64,000 bases of DNA from Glycine soja (lineage: Eukaryota; Streptophyta; Magnoliopsida; Fabales; Fabaceae): positions 43,575,562-43,639,561 of the forward strand of contig NC_041010.1 in the NCBI RefSeq assembly GCF_004193775.1. The letters are read 5' to 3'. Of the stretch, positions 39,401-48,200 are shown piece by piece; the stretch's first letter is position 1, and the number at the start of each line of letters is the position of its first letter. The notes beneath the pieces were generated by a model. The model searched no databases and was not told the origin of the DNA. It was given only the letters and a program-made list of their open reading frames with translations. The translations under genes were made by a program, and so were the position numbers.

Positions 39401-39455
39401 CTTCTCGAGCAAAGCTAAGAAGGTTCTGCAGAAGCACACTGCGTTTAATTTCTAA
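21450..39455 (+). CDS. SGR2: SGR2-type DDHD-domain phospholipase (shoot gravitropism 2)
   Basis: SGR2 is a phospholipase A1-like protein of vacuole-related membranes, needed in Arabidopsis for shoot gravity sensing. Exons: 21450-21630, 21718-21818, 21918-22259, 22720-22791, 23330-23482, 23920-23970, 24119-24289, 25141-25290, 32144-32209, 32295-32801, 33343-33421, 33539-33627, 33836-33908, 34989-35091, 35639-35732, 35823-35885, 36671-36719, 37766-37863, 38568-38614, 39200-39455. Phases agree and sum to 2,745 nt (914 aa; Arabidopsis 933). The start (MAEGEELRPDLLKNTPSNIA) is the first ATG in frame with the conserved N-terminus. VHGIG lies near residue 311, the lipase elbow GHSLG at 434-438 with the putative nucleophile Ser436, and an acidic low-complexity insert near 460-600. 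The DDHD region runs from about 655 (VDTFFAVGSPLG) past HTNYWRDYD near 830. Intron 8 is 6.9 kb because of a retrotransposon. No coding lesion is visible. Confidence 0.93.
22812..23245. mobile_element. MITE-like element in SGR2 intron 4
   Basis: The left end reads GGGTTAAATATGTTTTTAAT, and the right end read backwards is GAGCTAGATATGCTTTAGTT. These are imperfect terminal inverted repeats that both continue into a CCTTGTAAAT / CCTGTAAAT block. The interior has further mirrored pieces and no coding frame. Elements starting GGGTTAAATATGTTTTTAGTCC are very common in legume introns (recalled, not searched). No clean target-site duplication could be fixed, so family and exact ends are open. Confidence 0.5.
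25609..25998 (-). repeat. 3' LTR of the chromovirus
   Basis: Downstream LTR with respect to the element's own minus-strand transcription. It is 390 bp, bounded by TG...CA. The gag-pol stop codon falls inside it at 25902-25904, so the last 97 nt of the coding frame (stop included) are LTR sequence. Confidence 0.95.
25902..30467 (-). CDS. Gag-pol polyprotein of the chromovirus, 1,521 aa, uninterrupted
   Basis: Single frame starting at an ATG 40 bp inside the 5' LTR. In order: gag with the WFQWWEDQTPLRSW-type core near residue 140; a CCHC-like knuckle (CFKCGDKWNREHIC) near 320; aspartic protease (LIDSGATSNF) near 400; reverse transcriptase with YLVMPFGLTNAPSTFQ and the catalytic FFDD near 735; RNase H (ETDASGKGIGAVL); integrase with an H-H-C-C zinc finger (ending C-E-V-C-Q-Q-N-K) and a DDE core containing MDFIGGLPK and YHPQSDGQTEVVNR; then a chromodomain (VLVKWKDLPDFENSWEP) near the end. 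No stop or frameshift interrupts it, and all catalytic motifs I can recognise are present. It could still encode active enzymes; whether it is transcribed is unknown. Confidence 0.95.
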   Translation of the reverse strand: MVVTRHIMENRIDTMEERLGNVEATVVEIRQLLREQNERPRRRQGRPLGRGDPRNNDDDGSDSSTLSHGSRFRPRRHGGGNERRYFGGRRKLEIPVFKGDDAYGWLVRVERYFRLNEVREHDKVDAVMIAMEDRALNWFQWWEDQTPLRSWEEFKEAVIRRFQPGILHNPLGPLLSLKQDSTVMEYREKFEMLVAPLRREERGMLDSIFLNGLKEELQAEMKLYDYHDLADMMDRALLLEEKNEALRRRGITGRDRTEWKDKGGGSKFRNPGDFGKDRREIPKVSGVSEKVEGKGVEGVRGRRLNPAELEERSKKGLCFKCGDKWNREHICKFKHMSLRLCEGGSGEEEMEEEIEKVDSETDAVGELKTLQLSLQSKEGFTSNKSFKVWVTIKERQVLTLIDSGATSNFIASKLVEELGLELTETPSYVIEVGNGEKVRNQGVCEDLQFQIQGVEFKQHFFLMELGGSEMVLGMDWLASLGNIEANFGNLCLRWEAEGKKYSIQGDPTMCNRQSSWKAMMKALADAGVGFYIQSMEAELEEVREAEGFNQWQQILREFAAVFDMPTGLPPIREHDHPIMLKPGAVIPNIRPYRYPYYQKNEIEKIVKEMMQAGIIRHSTSPYSSPVLLVKKKDGGWRFCTDYRALNKVTIPNKFPIPVIEELLDELGGSVIFSKLDLKSGYHQIRMKAEDIAKTAFRTHEGHYEYLVMPFGLTNAPSTFQALMNEVLRPYLRRFVLVFFDDILIYSKSEEEHKLHLREILQVLRRNQLYANKKKCSFAQKEVEYLGHLISDKGVSADPKKIEDMLKWPRPKELKGLRGFLGLTGYYRKFVKNYSKIAWPLTQLLKKDSFLWNDEAQQAFDQLKQAMTTVPVLAMPDFDKEFVIETDASGKGIGAVLMQEGRPVAYMSQTLSDRAQGKSAYERELMAIVIAIQKWRPYLLGRHFQVHTDQKSLKFLTEQRVMGEDQQKWIAKLIGYDFEVKYKPGKENNAADALSRQMTYATITTVQCEVWEGLEDEVQNDEKLKVLVQALVGDPLSHPGYQLKGGRLYHEGRVVIPKNSPRIAWLLHEFHATAVGGHSGYLRTYKKISGLVYWEGMRKQIKEYVQACEVCQQNKYQTLKPGGLLQPLPIPKQIWADISMDFIGGLPKVQGTDTIMVVVDRLTKYAHFLPVNHPYTAKDIASLFIKEIVRLHGFPTSIVSDRDKVFLSNFWSELFKQAGTKLKYSSAYHPQSDGQTEVVNRCVETYLRCLTGRQPKQWPKWLAWAEYWYNTNYHASLKTTPFEALYGREPPMLVKGDVSLSAVEEVNKLTAERNAMLKEMQEQLLRAQDVMRTQANKHRREVVYQIGDMVYLKIQPYKLKKLANRFNQKLSPRYYGPYEVEQKIGEVAYKLKLPADSRVHPVFHASLLKKALAPNVEPQPLPACMNENWQLEPEPEEALDTRKNEQGVVEVLVKWKDLPDFENSWEPVEKLRSEFPGFLLEGKKSFEGGGIDKQQIVYTRKHGKGSVGDHPTRGVTNLVGNV
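25999..26013 (-). other. Polypurine tract
   Basis: Beside the 3' LTR the minus strand reads GAAGGCGGGGGAAT, the expected plus-strand primer position. It lies inside the gag-pol frame, where it encodes E-G-G-G-I. Confidence 0.7.
30492..30506 (-). other. Primer-binding site (initiator tRNA-Met type)
   Basis: Beside the 5' LTR the minus strand reads TGGTATCAAGAGCC after a two-base spacer. The usual plant tRNA-iMet site is TGGTATCAGAGCC, so this copy has one extra A. It fixes the orientation of the element independently of the coding frame. Confidence 0.8.
30507..30896 (-). repeat. 5' LTR of the chromovirus
   Basis: Upstream LTR with respect to the element's transcription, carrying its promoter. 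It is 390 bp and matches the 3' LTR at all but one position by eye. It is directly followed on the minus strand by the primer-binding site. Confidence 0.95.
31015..31262 (-). mobile_element. Degraded TRIM-like miniature LTR element in SGR2 intron 8
   Basis: Two diverged copies of about 75 bp lie in the same orientation, at about 31,025-31,100 and 31,184-31,262. Each ends, on the plus strand, with a block like GCTATATTTCTACTAGATGT and then TTTTAACA or CTTAACA. Read on the minus strand both start TGTTAA(A/G)AT(C/C)(T/C)CA. Between them, next to the right copy, the minus strand reads TGCTATCAGAAGAGCC, close to a tRNA-Met primer-binding site. Tiny LTRs, a primer site and no coding are the hallmarks of a TRIM. 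Copies are too diverged for firm ends. Confidence 0.4.
32295..32801 (+). other. SGR2: SGR2 exon 10 (lipase elbow plus acidic insert)
   Basis: This 507-nt exon is the longest of the gene. It opens with the GHSLG nucleophile elbow and continues into about 140 residues rich in Ser, Glu and Asp with no predicted fold. The family shows poor conservation here, so the insert is probably a disordered loop inside the catalytic half. Confidence 0.85.
34200..34560. other. SGR2 intron 13 segment with possible LTR debris
   Basis: A stretch with purine-rich runs (AGAGAAAGAAAGAGAGACGA) and a CAAGGGAAACACCCTTCTAC string, unlike the AT-rich intron around it. It resembles a solo LTR of a copia-like element but has no defined ends, paired copy or coding. 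I cannot assign it. Confidence 0.2.
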
Positions 39456-40227
39456 ATGCCTATACACGATGTAATCGAGAGATTGTGTAATCTACGGAAG
39501 AATGTATAGTAGAAGAAGGGTTCCCCATCTTAGGATTGTTTCATATAGTTCGCTAGTGTACAATTAGACCCTCCTCCAATGTACATAACCAGGGGTGTTA
39601 AAGAAAAAACATCTTTTAGTATCAATATATGAGAACCGCATAGTACCTGGTGTTGGCGAAATAAATTGTTTTTTTGGGTAGTTGAAGTGAGATATTTTTT
39701 TTCATGTGGCGTTTCAATAAATAGTCTCACCTTTGCACGACTATTGCAAGAGATTAATAGAGAAAAAGAACGTAAGGGAGAGATTCATTTATGCACCATA
39801 CACATCGAGAGTAAAGAATTTGGAAATTTTAAAACCTCGGCCTTGATCGTTTTGTTCATAGGCCATTGGCGCATTACTGTAACAAAATTCACATTATCTC
39901 TGGGATAAAGCCCAAGATTTGGGAAAAAGAGAGAAAGCCAGAAAATTGAACACATGAGAGATCCAAAAAAAACAGAAATTGTAGTGAAATATATGAATAA
40001 GGTAACAGTGGTTCTATTCTATGAGCATAAAGCAAGTCCAATAGACAACGAGATGATATGATACGGCTCCAGAAAAGGCATATAAGTGTTGGTTTTATAA
40101 TTAGTTTGGTGGTATGATTTCTGAAGAAAAATTTACAAAGTGCATAGAAGCGAACTAAGTGTTGTAAGTAAAGAATGGAATAGGAGGAGGAGGTTTTGCA
40201 AAGAAGGCAAAGCGAAATGGGCGAGCG
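39456..40227. other. Convergent 3' ends of SGR2 and the zinc-ribbon gene
   Basis: About 770 bp separate the two stop codons. An AATAAA on the plus strand near 39,716 could serve as a poly(A) signal for SGR2. No coding sequence or repeat is seen. Overlapping 3' UTRs are possible but not shown. Confidence 0.5.
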
Positions 40228-41183
40228 TCACCTCTCCTCGAAGTCGACATCAATAATGTCGGGGTCTGACTTAGATTTGGAGTTGGTTCTCCCACCTCCA
40301 TTACCTTTACCTTTGGGTTGCCAGACAATGTTGCCACAGCCTGTACATCGAATTATTTGATTCTTGTAACCACCAAATTGCATCTTGCAAGCCGGACAAG
40401 TTCCCTGTTGTGAAAATGATGATAAATTAGACTTACAAGGCATGCCCCAATGATATAGATACAGCACACAGCACACAGCACACAGCAGATACCTTAATAA
40501 CTATGGTGTTGGCCAAAGTCCCAATGAGAAGAGGTCCAGCAAATGGAAGTACCCATGTTGCGATTATCAAAATCCGAAAAAGCCAACCAGACAGTGCGAA
40601 CCAGATGAAGAATAGTGTCTGAGAAGCCAACCAGCGATAACCAATTAAAATTATTATGTGAGTCAGAAGGACATAGAAAGATAAAATTCATATGCTTACA
40701 GCAAAGCTCTTTCCGACCGGACTATCCAGAAAGTTGTTGAGCTGCTTCCTGTACTGCAAATTACAATTTCAATCACAATGCTAAAATCTTTGTTTCACAA
40801 AACAAAAACAAACAGACCTTGGGCCAGTTTCTTTGGAAATCCATGCTGAAAGCGCGGTAACGTTGTCCAATCTCAAATTCACGATCAATCTCGCGGGCTC
40901 GGTCGGCGGCCGCCCTCGCCACGGCCGAGAGACGCCGCGAAAGAGAATAGCGCCGGTCGATGCGCTCCGCAGTCTTCTTCGCTTCAAAGACAAAGCGCTC
41001 AAATCCATCGTTCGCACTTCGCCACGCCTCCCTCCAAACCCTATCCATATCTCTGCCTCCCTTACCATTGCCAAATGCTTTCACTGTCATCAGTCTCTTC
41101 ATCTGAGGCTGAGGTTGAATCCTAAACCTGGTGTTTGGTGGTTGCCACCGCACAGGCACGGTTGTTGCCGTTGCCGCCATCAT
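40228..41183 (-). CDS. Small organelle-type membrane protein with a C-terminal Cys4 zinc ribbon, function unknown
   Basis: Four exons: 40818-41183, 40700-40753, 40493-40618, 40228-40404. All are phase 0 with GT-AG ends, giving 723 nt (240 aa). The start is the first of two adjacent ATGs. The N-terminus (MMAATATTVPVRWQPP) is rich in Ala, Thr, Arg and Pro with few acids, as in chloroplast transit peptides. Residues about 50-120 form an Arg/Glu/Ala-rich helix, possibly coiled coil (RRLSAVARAAADRAREIDRE). Residues about 141-182 hold two hydrophobic segments (FFIWFALSGWLFRILIIATW and PFAGPLLIGTLANTIVI). The C-terminal exon has C-P-A-C, 13 residues, then C-T-G-C, a zinc-ribbon spacing, and a tail of Lys/Ser and acids. 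I do not recognise a named gene. Plastid localisation is inference. The fully open four-exon structure argues that it is real. Confidence 0.8.
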
Positions 41184-44100
41184 TTTGTTCTTCGTCGCCT
41201 CACACAACACTCATTCCCTTCCCCCACCTCCCGTCGCCCTAGACCATTATTAACACTTTTATCATCCTTATTCAAAATTAACCATTCATCTCATTTTACT
41301 TTCCATTTTCTCACACTAATGCTTCAGCAACCAATAAATAAAAATACCAAAAATTGTTTAGTTCATATTTTTCTTCTATTTCTCATTTTATATTAATTTT
41401 TTTATATTTAAAATAAAATAAAAAGAAAGTAGCATTTCCATAAATAAAAATAAAAAATCTCAAAATTAAATAAAAACAAGAAAAAAAATTCATTAACTTT
41501 ATTAACAATTGATTTCTATATAAAAAAAACTGAATTGATCATCTTTAGTATGATATTTTATCCATAATATTCAACTCTGAAATCTTACTTAAATATTATA
41601 AATCCAACATCACTCAAATTAATATGATTGGACAATTATATGTAATTATTTTTTTTATAAACTATATTTATAATCCCTTATCAACTACTTAATGTCATTA
41701 ACTAGTCTAAATATATAAATAATTAAAAAATTTGTTTAGAGACTAAAAATAAATTTTTAAAAATAAAAATAAAATTAATGTCCCAAAACATAATCCTATT
41801 CTTGTTTGTAATGAAAATTTTAAATGACATAAAATAAGGTTTCAAACAAGTCTTTATGTTATTCCTATATGAAATTAATATTATGTTTTAGTCCAATAAA
41901 TTTAATGTGACAAATAAATTCTCATACAAAACAAACGTTATAATATAAATATTGTATAAAAGTTAATTGATTTTATTAATTATTGACTTATATTGTAGGT
42001 ATCATCATTCAAATAGAATGATAATTTTATTATGGAGTATTGACTTAATCAAATAGATGTTCATATTCTTCAAGTTAAGAATGAAAACATTTTAGCTTAT
42101 TCTAAGAGAAAATCTTTCCTTTTCTCTAGTCCTTTTTCTCTATATATTTTAATAAGAAAATAATACTATAAAGTATTTTTTCAAGACCATGCGGAGAAGG
42201 AACTTGGAGACAAGTTAACAAGTAATGTTGATACTTTTACTACTATTCTTCTTCATAAATAATACTAGTAGCCTGTTGAAATTTATTATTGTTTATTTTG
42301 AAACAGAGTTGAAATTTATTGATCACGAGTAAAATTACTACTATTGTCTTTACGGAATACCATTCTGGTCAGTTGTCTATAAAAAAATCAACCATCATTC
42401 ATTAACAAAAAAAAATTAAAAATCAATCATCATTTAAATTCAAATTACGAACATATGGTATATGTATATGCCACGGGCAGGTCTCAAGCTGGCAGCTGAA
42501 TGACTAAAAGGGAATAATTCCTTTTAAAATTTATTAAATGAGAATAAATTTTGAATTAATATTTAAATAGAGATAAGTCGTAAGATTTTTTATGATTTTT
42601 AATAATGAAATAGTAAATAACTGGGTGATTTTTTTTTCTGAAGTCATAAAAAGTGAACCATTTCTATTTTTTTTATATGAAGTCATGAAATAATTAATTG
42701 TTTCAAAATCGTTCAATTTTTTTAATTATTTATTTGAAGTTGTAAAATATTATGACTTCAAAGTTCTTCTAATTTTTTTTTAATTTTTGATTAATTTTGA
42801 ACTATTAGTTTTAATTTATAGTTTTATTTAATATTTTTATAATTTCTATATTGTTTTATTTAATATTTTCTATGCTTTTGTTATTGATGTTAAGGATTAT
42901 TATTTGTTTGTAAATTAGAAAAATAATATAAACAAAAACTTAAATTTAAATAAAATTTATTACATCTATTTGTTTAAGAAGAATATTAATAGTAGGATGA
43001 TGTTTCACGACAAGTTCTTGAAAACGAAGATAAATTATTTCAATATTTGGATCTATATTTTATTTCTGATCCTTCGATGTGATAAGACAGAACGAAAATG
43101 CCCATCACTAATCATATACATAATGAGATGAACGAATAAATTCTAAATAGACATAAGAAATGCTCATGCTGTAGAATTGAAGGATATAATCATAATAATG
43201 TTACATAAAACAAAGTTAATGACTAATATTATTTCTATTTTTCAATTTCATGTTTCTAATTAATTTATATTGTTTATTTTATATTAGTGTATTATGTTAT
43301 TTTTATTTTAACAACTACTTTTATTAATAAATTATTTTTTGTTGTTAATGTTAAAATAATTTTATCAAATAAAATTAATTAATAATATTATATGAAATTA
43401 TTAATTTACTCAATGATAAATGTAAGAATTAATTGAAATTTCTATGATACACCATTAACATTGAGTAAATTAATAATTTCATATAATATTATTAAATAAT
43501 TTTATTTGATAAATACTACAAGTAAATTAATAATTTCATATAATATTATTAATTAATTCTTACATTTATCATTGAAATATAAAACAACACAGTTCCTATT
43601 GTTAATTGAAATTGATTGAAAATTAAAGATTTTCATGCATCTTTTACTATTTTTTTCTTAATTTTATAATTTTTAATAAATTTTAATTAAAAATAATAAT
43701 CTTGGAAAGAATATGTGGCCTAACACCTCAAAAACTGCTTGTCAATTCCATTCTATTTCCATTGCACCAATATTTTGGTATGTGATCACACGTATCTAGG
43801 AGGAAATCTTCCTTAAACATCTATAAACTATAAAAAAAGTACACATGGAGAGTCTAATCTAGTTGATTGATTAAAAAATATGTATAAATTATTGTAAATC
43901 TTTTATTAATTATTTCCGTTCTTATGAATAAAAAAAGATTTTAAGTCATATTAAAACTTGTTCGTTTAATTTTATTAATTACATATAAGTGGAAATACAT
44001 AAAAAGAGAAAATAAATACTATAATTTAGTAAAATTAAGATCAAACGTTATGAGATCACATTTAAGTTTCATGGACGTACGTAGACATGTAGTAATCAAA

Positions 44101-45232
44101 CAACAATTTCATTTTTTTTATTAACTAAGAAAGTTTAGGAACAACTTGAGTCCAAAAGACTTGTCGCACTCTTCACCACATGTTCACTAAACATTGTAAT
44201 TGTGTGTCTCAACAGTTTTTTTATTCGTATTTGTTTTCTTTGAACATCTAATCTAATGAGGAACAAAAGAAAATGTTTTTTTCAGACAAAGTTGGTCCAT
44301 TTGGATCCATTTTATTTGTCTTGTCTTAGCAAGAATAAAAATGGTCTTAATATCAACGGGCAACAGATACGAAAGTTGGACAATAAAACAAACACATTAA
44401 AATGAATGAAAATAATTACTTTCGTGCTGCACATTTGGCGGGTATTCTTCGATCATATCAAAGAAAGTCGACAGTCCTGTTTTACAAAAATAAAAATCAT
44501 GATATTTGTGCTCATATATATATACCACTCTTCTCATATTTCAAAGTGAAAATTTCAGAATAAGATAAGTCTCAATAACACTAAAATATTATCTAGCTGA
44601 TAATTAACATAAATGTAATTTATCAATTACATTTCTTCCAAAAGAAGTTTAAATTACATGATTTTTGTAACTTAATTACACTTTAATTTGTTCTCCATAT
44701 TATTGTCATTTCTCTAAATAACTATTGAATGAATTTTTCAAAGACATGCTTCCTTTATCTATTACTTTCAGTGTGATACTAACCATACTTCCCATGCAGG
44801 TGATATGAGTACAAGTACACGGCTTGTCACTTTTTATATTATTATTAAAAGACTTCTCTGATTGAGAGAATTCTGTAGCTATGACACTAACAGCTAATTT
44901 TGAATACCCTATCATTAATTTTATAACTTTGTAAGATACAAATGAAGGAGCAATATCGAGAAAAGTGTACTAATTTTTGTGGTTACATATTTCTATTCTC
45001 ACTTATTATAATATTTACTTGTAGTATTTATGATTATAGATATGATATTTATTTAGTTGCTGAGAATGCACTTGCAAAAGGACGGGAATTCATGCGGATA
45101 TCAAGAGGACATAATCAAATATAATCTGAAACAAGTTAGAAGCTGAAGGTAACATTGCCTTATAGCATCAACAGACCATTTGCTAAACTCTATATTGTTA
45201 GTTACAAGTGAAGCCATAGCCCATAAAAAGCC
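41184..45232. other. AT-rich intergenic spacer
   Basis: About 4 kb of very AT-rich sequence between the zinc-ribbon gene promoter and the OSCA pseudogene. It contains an inverted-repeat cluster at 43,361-43,575 and a few copies of a GAAGTCRTAAAA-like word near 42,560-42,770. No coding region is supportable. Confidence 0.6.
43361..43575. repeat. Foldback (inverted-repeat cluster)
   Basis: The arm 43361-43415 recurs in reverse complement at 43459-43513, nearly perfectly over about 55 bp. A shorter block from the same arm recurs inverted again at 43520-43575, now with the CAATGATAAATGTAAGAATT block on the other side. The arms are almost pure A/T. The RNA could form a long hairpin. Possible origins are a foldback MITE or palindromic rearrangement of AT-rich DNA. 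Confidence 0.7.
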
Positions 45233-48200
45233 ATAGCCCATGAGAATAGGCAAAGGCAAAGTTAAGACAGATGCCATTGGAAGCTTCTTCAGTCCAAATA
45301 TCCCCAACTACTATAATATGCATCAGTATCAATGAAAAAATTGTGTAGTTGTGCACTGTAGGCCAAAACTATATTTATTAGGTGGAATTAAACATGGTAT
45401 TATCATTTAGACTTAAGGCTTAATTCAAATCCATGAAATCAGTTTTTCAAGTGAGGACTGTCCAAACTTTATTAACTCGATTTAAGTTTGATCTCCGATT
45501 GATGTGAGACCTGGAGCATGGCTCTGTAAGGGCTGGACACGGGTCAATCCCAAACCCTCAACTGTTCGTGGACTGTTCGAGTTACTTCCACGGCGAGAGC
45601 AAGTAGTCGCATGGAAATCTTGTTAATTCATTCATGTGCGTCTATAATGTGAATCATAGAGTACGAATCACTGAGGCGCGATGAATTAAAATTAGTTTGA
45701 AAACAATTGAGGAGTAGTGTATTTTATATAATTTATAGATAGAGTTTATGCGTTAAAATGTTTTCTAGGTTGAACCTGAATCGGGAGGGAAGACAAATGC
45801 AAGTGACCTAACAATTGGTCTAAGATAGACTCTAATATCATTTTAGGACAAGGACGAGCAGACTTTATCAAGTATTTCTAGTCAATGTAAGACTAAATCA
45901 TCACCCTTGAGGTTGCAATTAAGGGGTGGATTTCCAACAACACATAATCACAGTTTATTTTTTAGTCAGCCTCTATGCATTAGTTAGGGGACTGAGGGTA
46001 GGGAAAGTAGTGGATGAAATGTTTGATTGATAACACACGTAGCCCCTATAAAATCATTTTCTCCCAGAAGAATCTCATTTGATAAGATCCATTTCTTTTC
46101 CATCGAAGAACTTAAATGTTCAAGAGAAAATGTTAAAACAACAATGAATAATATCACAAGACACAGATAGTTCTATTTTACAGTATCATTTTATCTCATT
46201 GATCCGTTACATAGGGTTCATACTGAAAAAGGCAAAGTATAATATTGTACGGTGACTATAGTGAGAAAGACAAGGACAATCCAGAAAGCCTCAAACCAAG
46301 TTCAAAAACATTGTGTTCAAACTTTTCCCACCCTTGCCCTCTTTTGACCAAAAATAAAATATAAAAAAAGCAACAATAAGTTTTTAGTTGCCAGAGTAAG
46401 ACCATGTGTGACAAACTTATACTGTAATAATTTGACAAGATTTATTTGCATCTCAAGTAATCTTAAGTTTGCAAAGGGATCACTTTTAATAAACAGGTAA
46501 TCTGCTTGTCATCCTATAATAAATACATATTATACAACAAATAAAGAAGATCAGAGTATATATGGAAAAACAAAACCAATTTGCAAACCTGGTTGCGGTA
46601 AATGATGTATCCCAAAGAAAAGTAGACCAAGAGAAATGGAAGTATTAGAGGAGCAAGGATGAAGTATGTAACACCAAGAAGACCAAAGAAAAGAACCCCG
46701 GGAATTTCCCAGTGGTATTGAATTGATAGTACCTCAAAATCATCATCGTCACTATGTCCAACAAAAAATATATTAATATAATTGTAAAGAAATGGAATCA
46801 ATTGAAAGAGTTCTGATGCTATATTAGTCCATCCGATTGTCACAACATATGTTATGAAGAATGATGCCTCCACCAAACATCAAATATAGATTAAATATGA
46901 ATTATCTATTTTACAATTCAAGAGCAATAATATCTTATGCACAATAGAATAGATGTTTCCTGCAAGTGAATACATGTAATGCAAAGTCGTAGTAAATAAA
47001 ACAACAACTTATGGACCACTGAAAAAACAGAGAGATAAAGACTCAAAATAGTAAGAAAGTTGTCCAGCCTTGCAACAAATCAGAAATTAAAACTCACTGA
47101 AGCTAACATGAATAGAATAACTGTGAGAATCAAAGGGGAAAAAATTATCCATACCTAGTGAAGGGGAAAAAGATAGCCTTGAATAAGCTGGCATTCTACT
47201 CCATGAATATATACTAGAGGACAGAATAAACTGTGGATTGCTTTATCATCCTTAAAGTTCTTACCAAAACTTTCATGAATCATTTAAGATAAATTTCTAC
47301 AAATTGAAAGGGAATATTGGAATAAAATATTTTCAAAGCTTGGTGGAAAATCCTCATCCATGTTGTAACAAAAAAAAAAAAAAAATCCCCATACATGCAT
47401 CTCTGACACATAACAGTTTTCCCAGCTTCTTTCTAGGTTTCAGCTCATAATTTTTATGCACACTGATAGATTAAGAATTTGAGGTACTATAACAGAAAAA
47501 TAAACAATGGAAATTTAAGCAAATGTCAAGAGAAGAGATTGAACCAATTAGAAATTTAGAACTCTATAAAACTTTTCTTACAGTTAGAATTTGAAGTTTG
47601 CTGCTTCGACGAATAACTGCATGTGAATGATAAGTAGAGGGTGATACTCCTAGAAGAAGTGCTCTACAATATCGTTACAGGTGCTTCCACTCGGAACAGG
47701 AATACCTCTAGCTAATACAGTAAAGTGATGAGGCGGCTCAGGCTTGGATGAATAGAAGCAGGCGATTCTTTTTGATGAAATATAGTCATACTCCTGCATA
47801 TGACATTAACAGCAAGCATGAAATTCATCCACTATCTTTATAATTTAGCAGAGCTGGCAAAATCTGATGCATGTAAGAAGCAAACTTGAACAAAAATAAC
47901 TTTCATAATAAAGAAGAATGCAGACAACTCCAGTGAAAACATATGCGGCACAAAAATGGATCCATAACCTTGAGAAAGGCCAAATCTAGCAATCAGAGTT
48001 ACCATGTTATAACTTAGATAAAAATCAATAACACTCATGAGGAAATCTTCCATTCACACAAATTGTGTAATTACAACAGCAAAAAATGAAAATTTGTCAT
48101 AAGTGCCAGGATGGGCTTGCATATTTTGGGGATGACAAATATATGTATGGACAGTAGAAAAGCTTTGAAATAGCTGTTTAATAAGCTTGACATTAACATA

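Noticed and set aside
41184..41210. Longer N-terminus for the zinc-ribbon protein (from 41210)
   Set aside because: The first codon there is GTG. Two adjacent ATGs at 41183 and 41180 give a normal leader.
42560..42770. Repeated GAAGTCRTAAAA-like words as a CRISPR-like or regulatory array
   Set aside because: Spacing is irregular, copies are imperfect, and the genome is a plant. Probably debris of a repeat family.
44942..45124. Plus-strand 60-codon frame opposite the OSCA pseudogene end
   Set aside because: No family resemblance and no splice signals supporting expression; chance open frame in AT-rich DNA.
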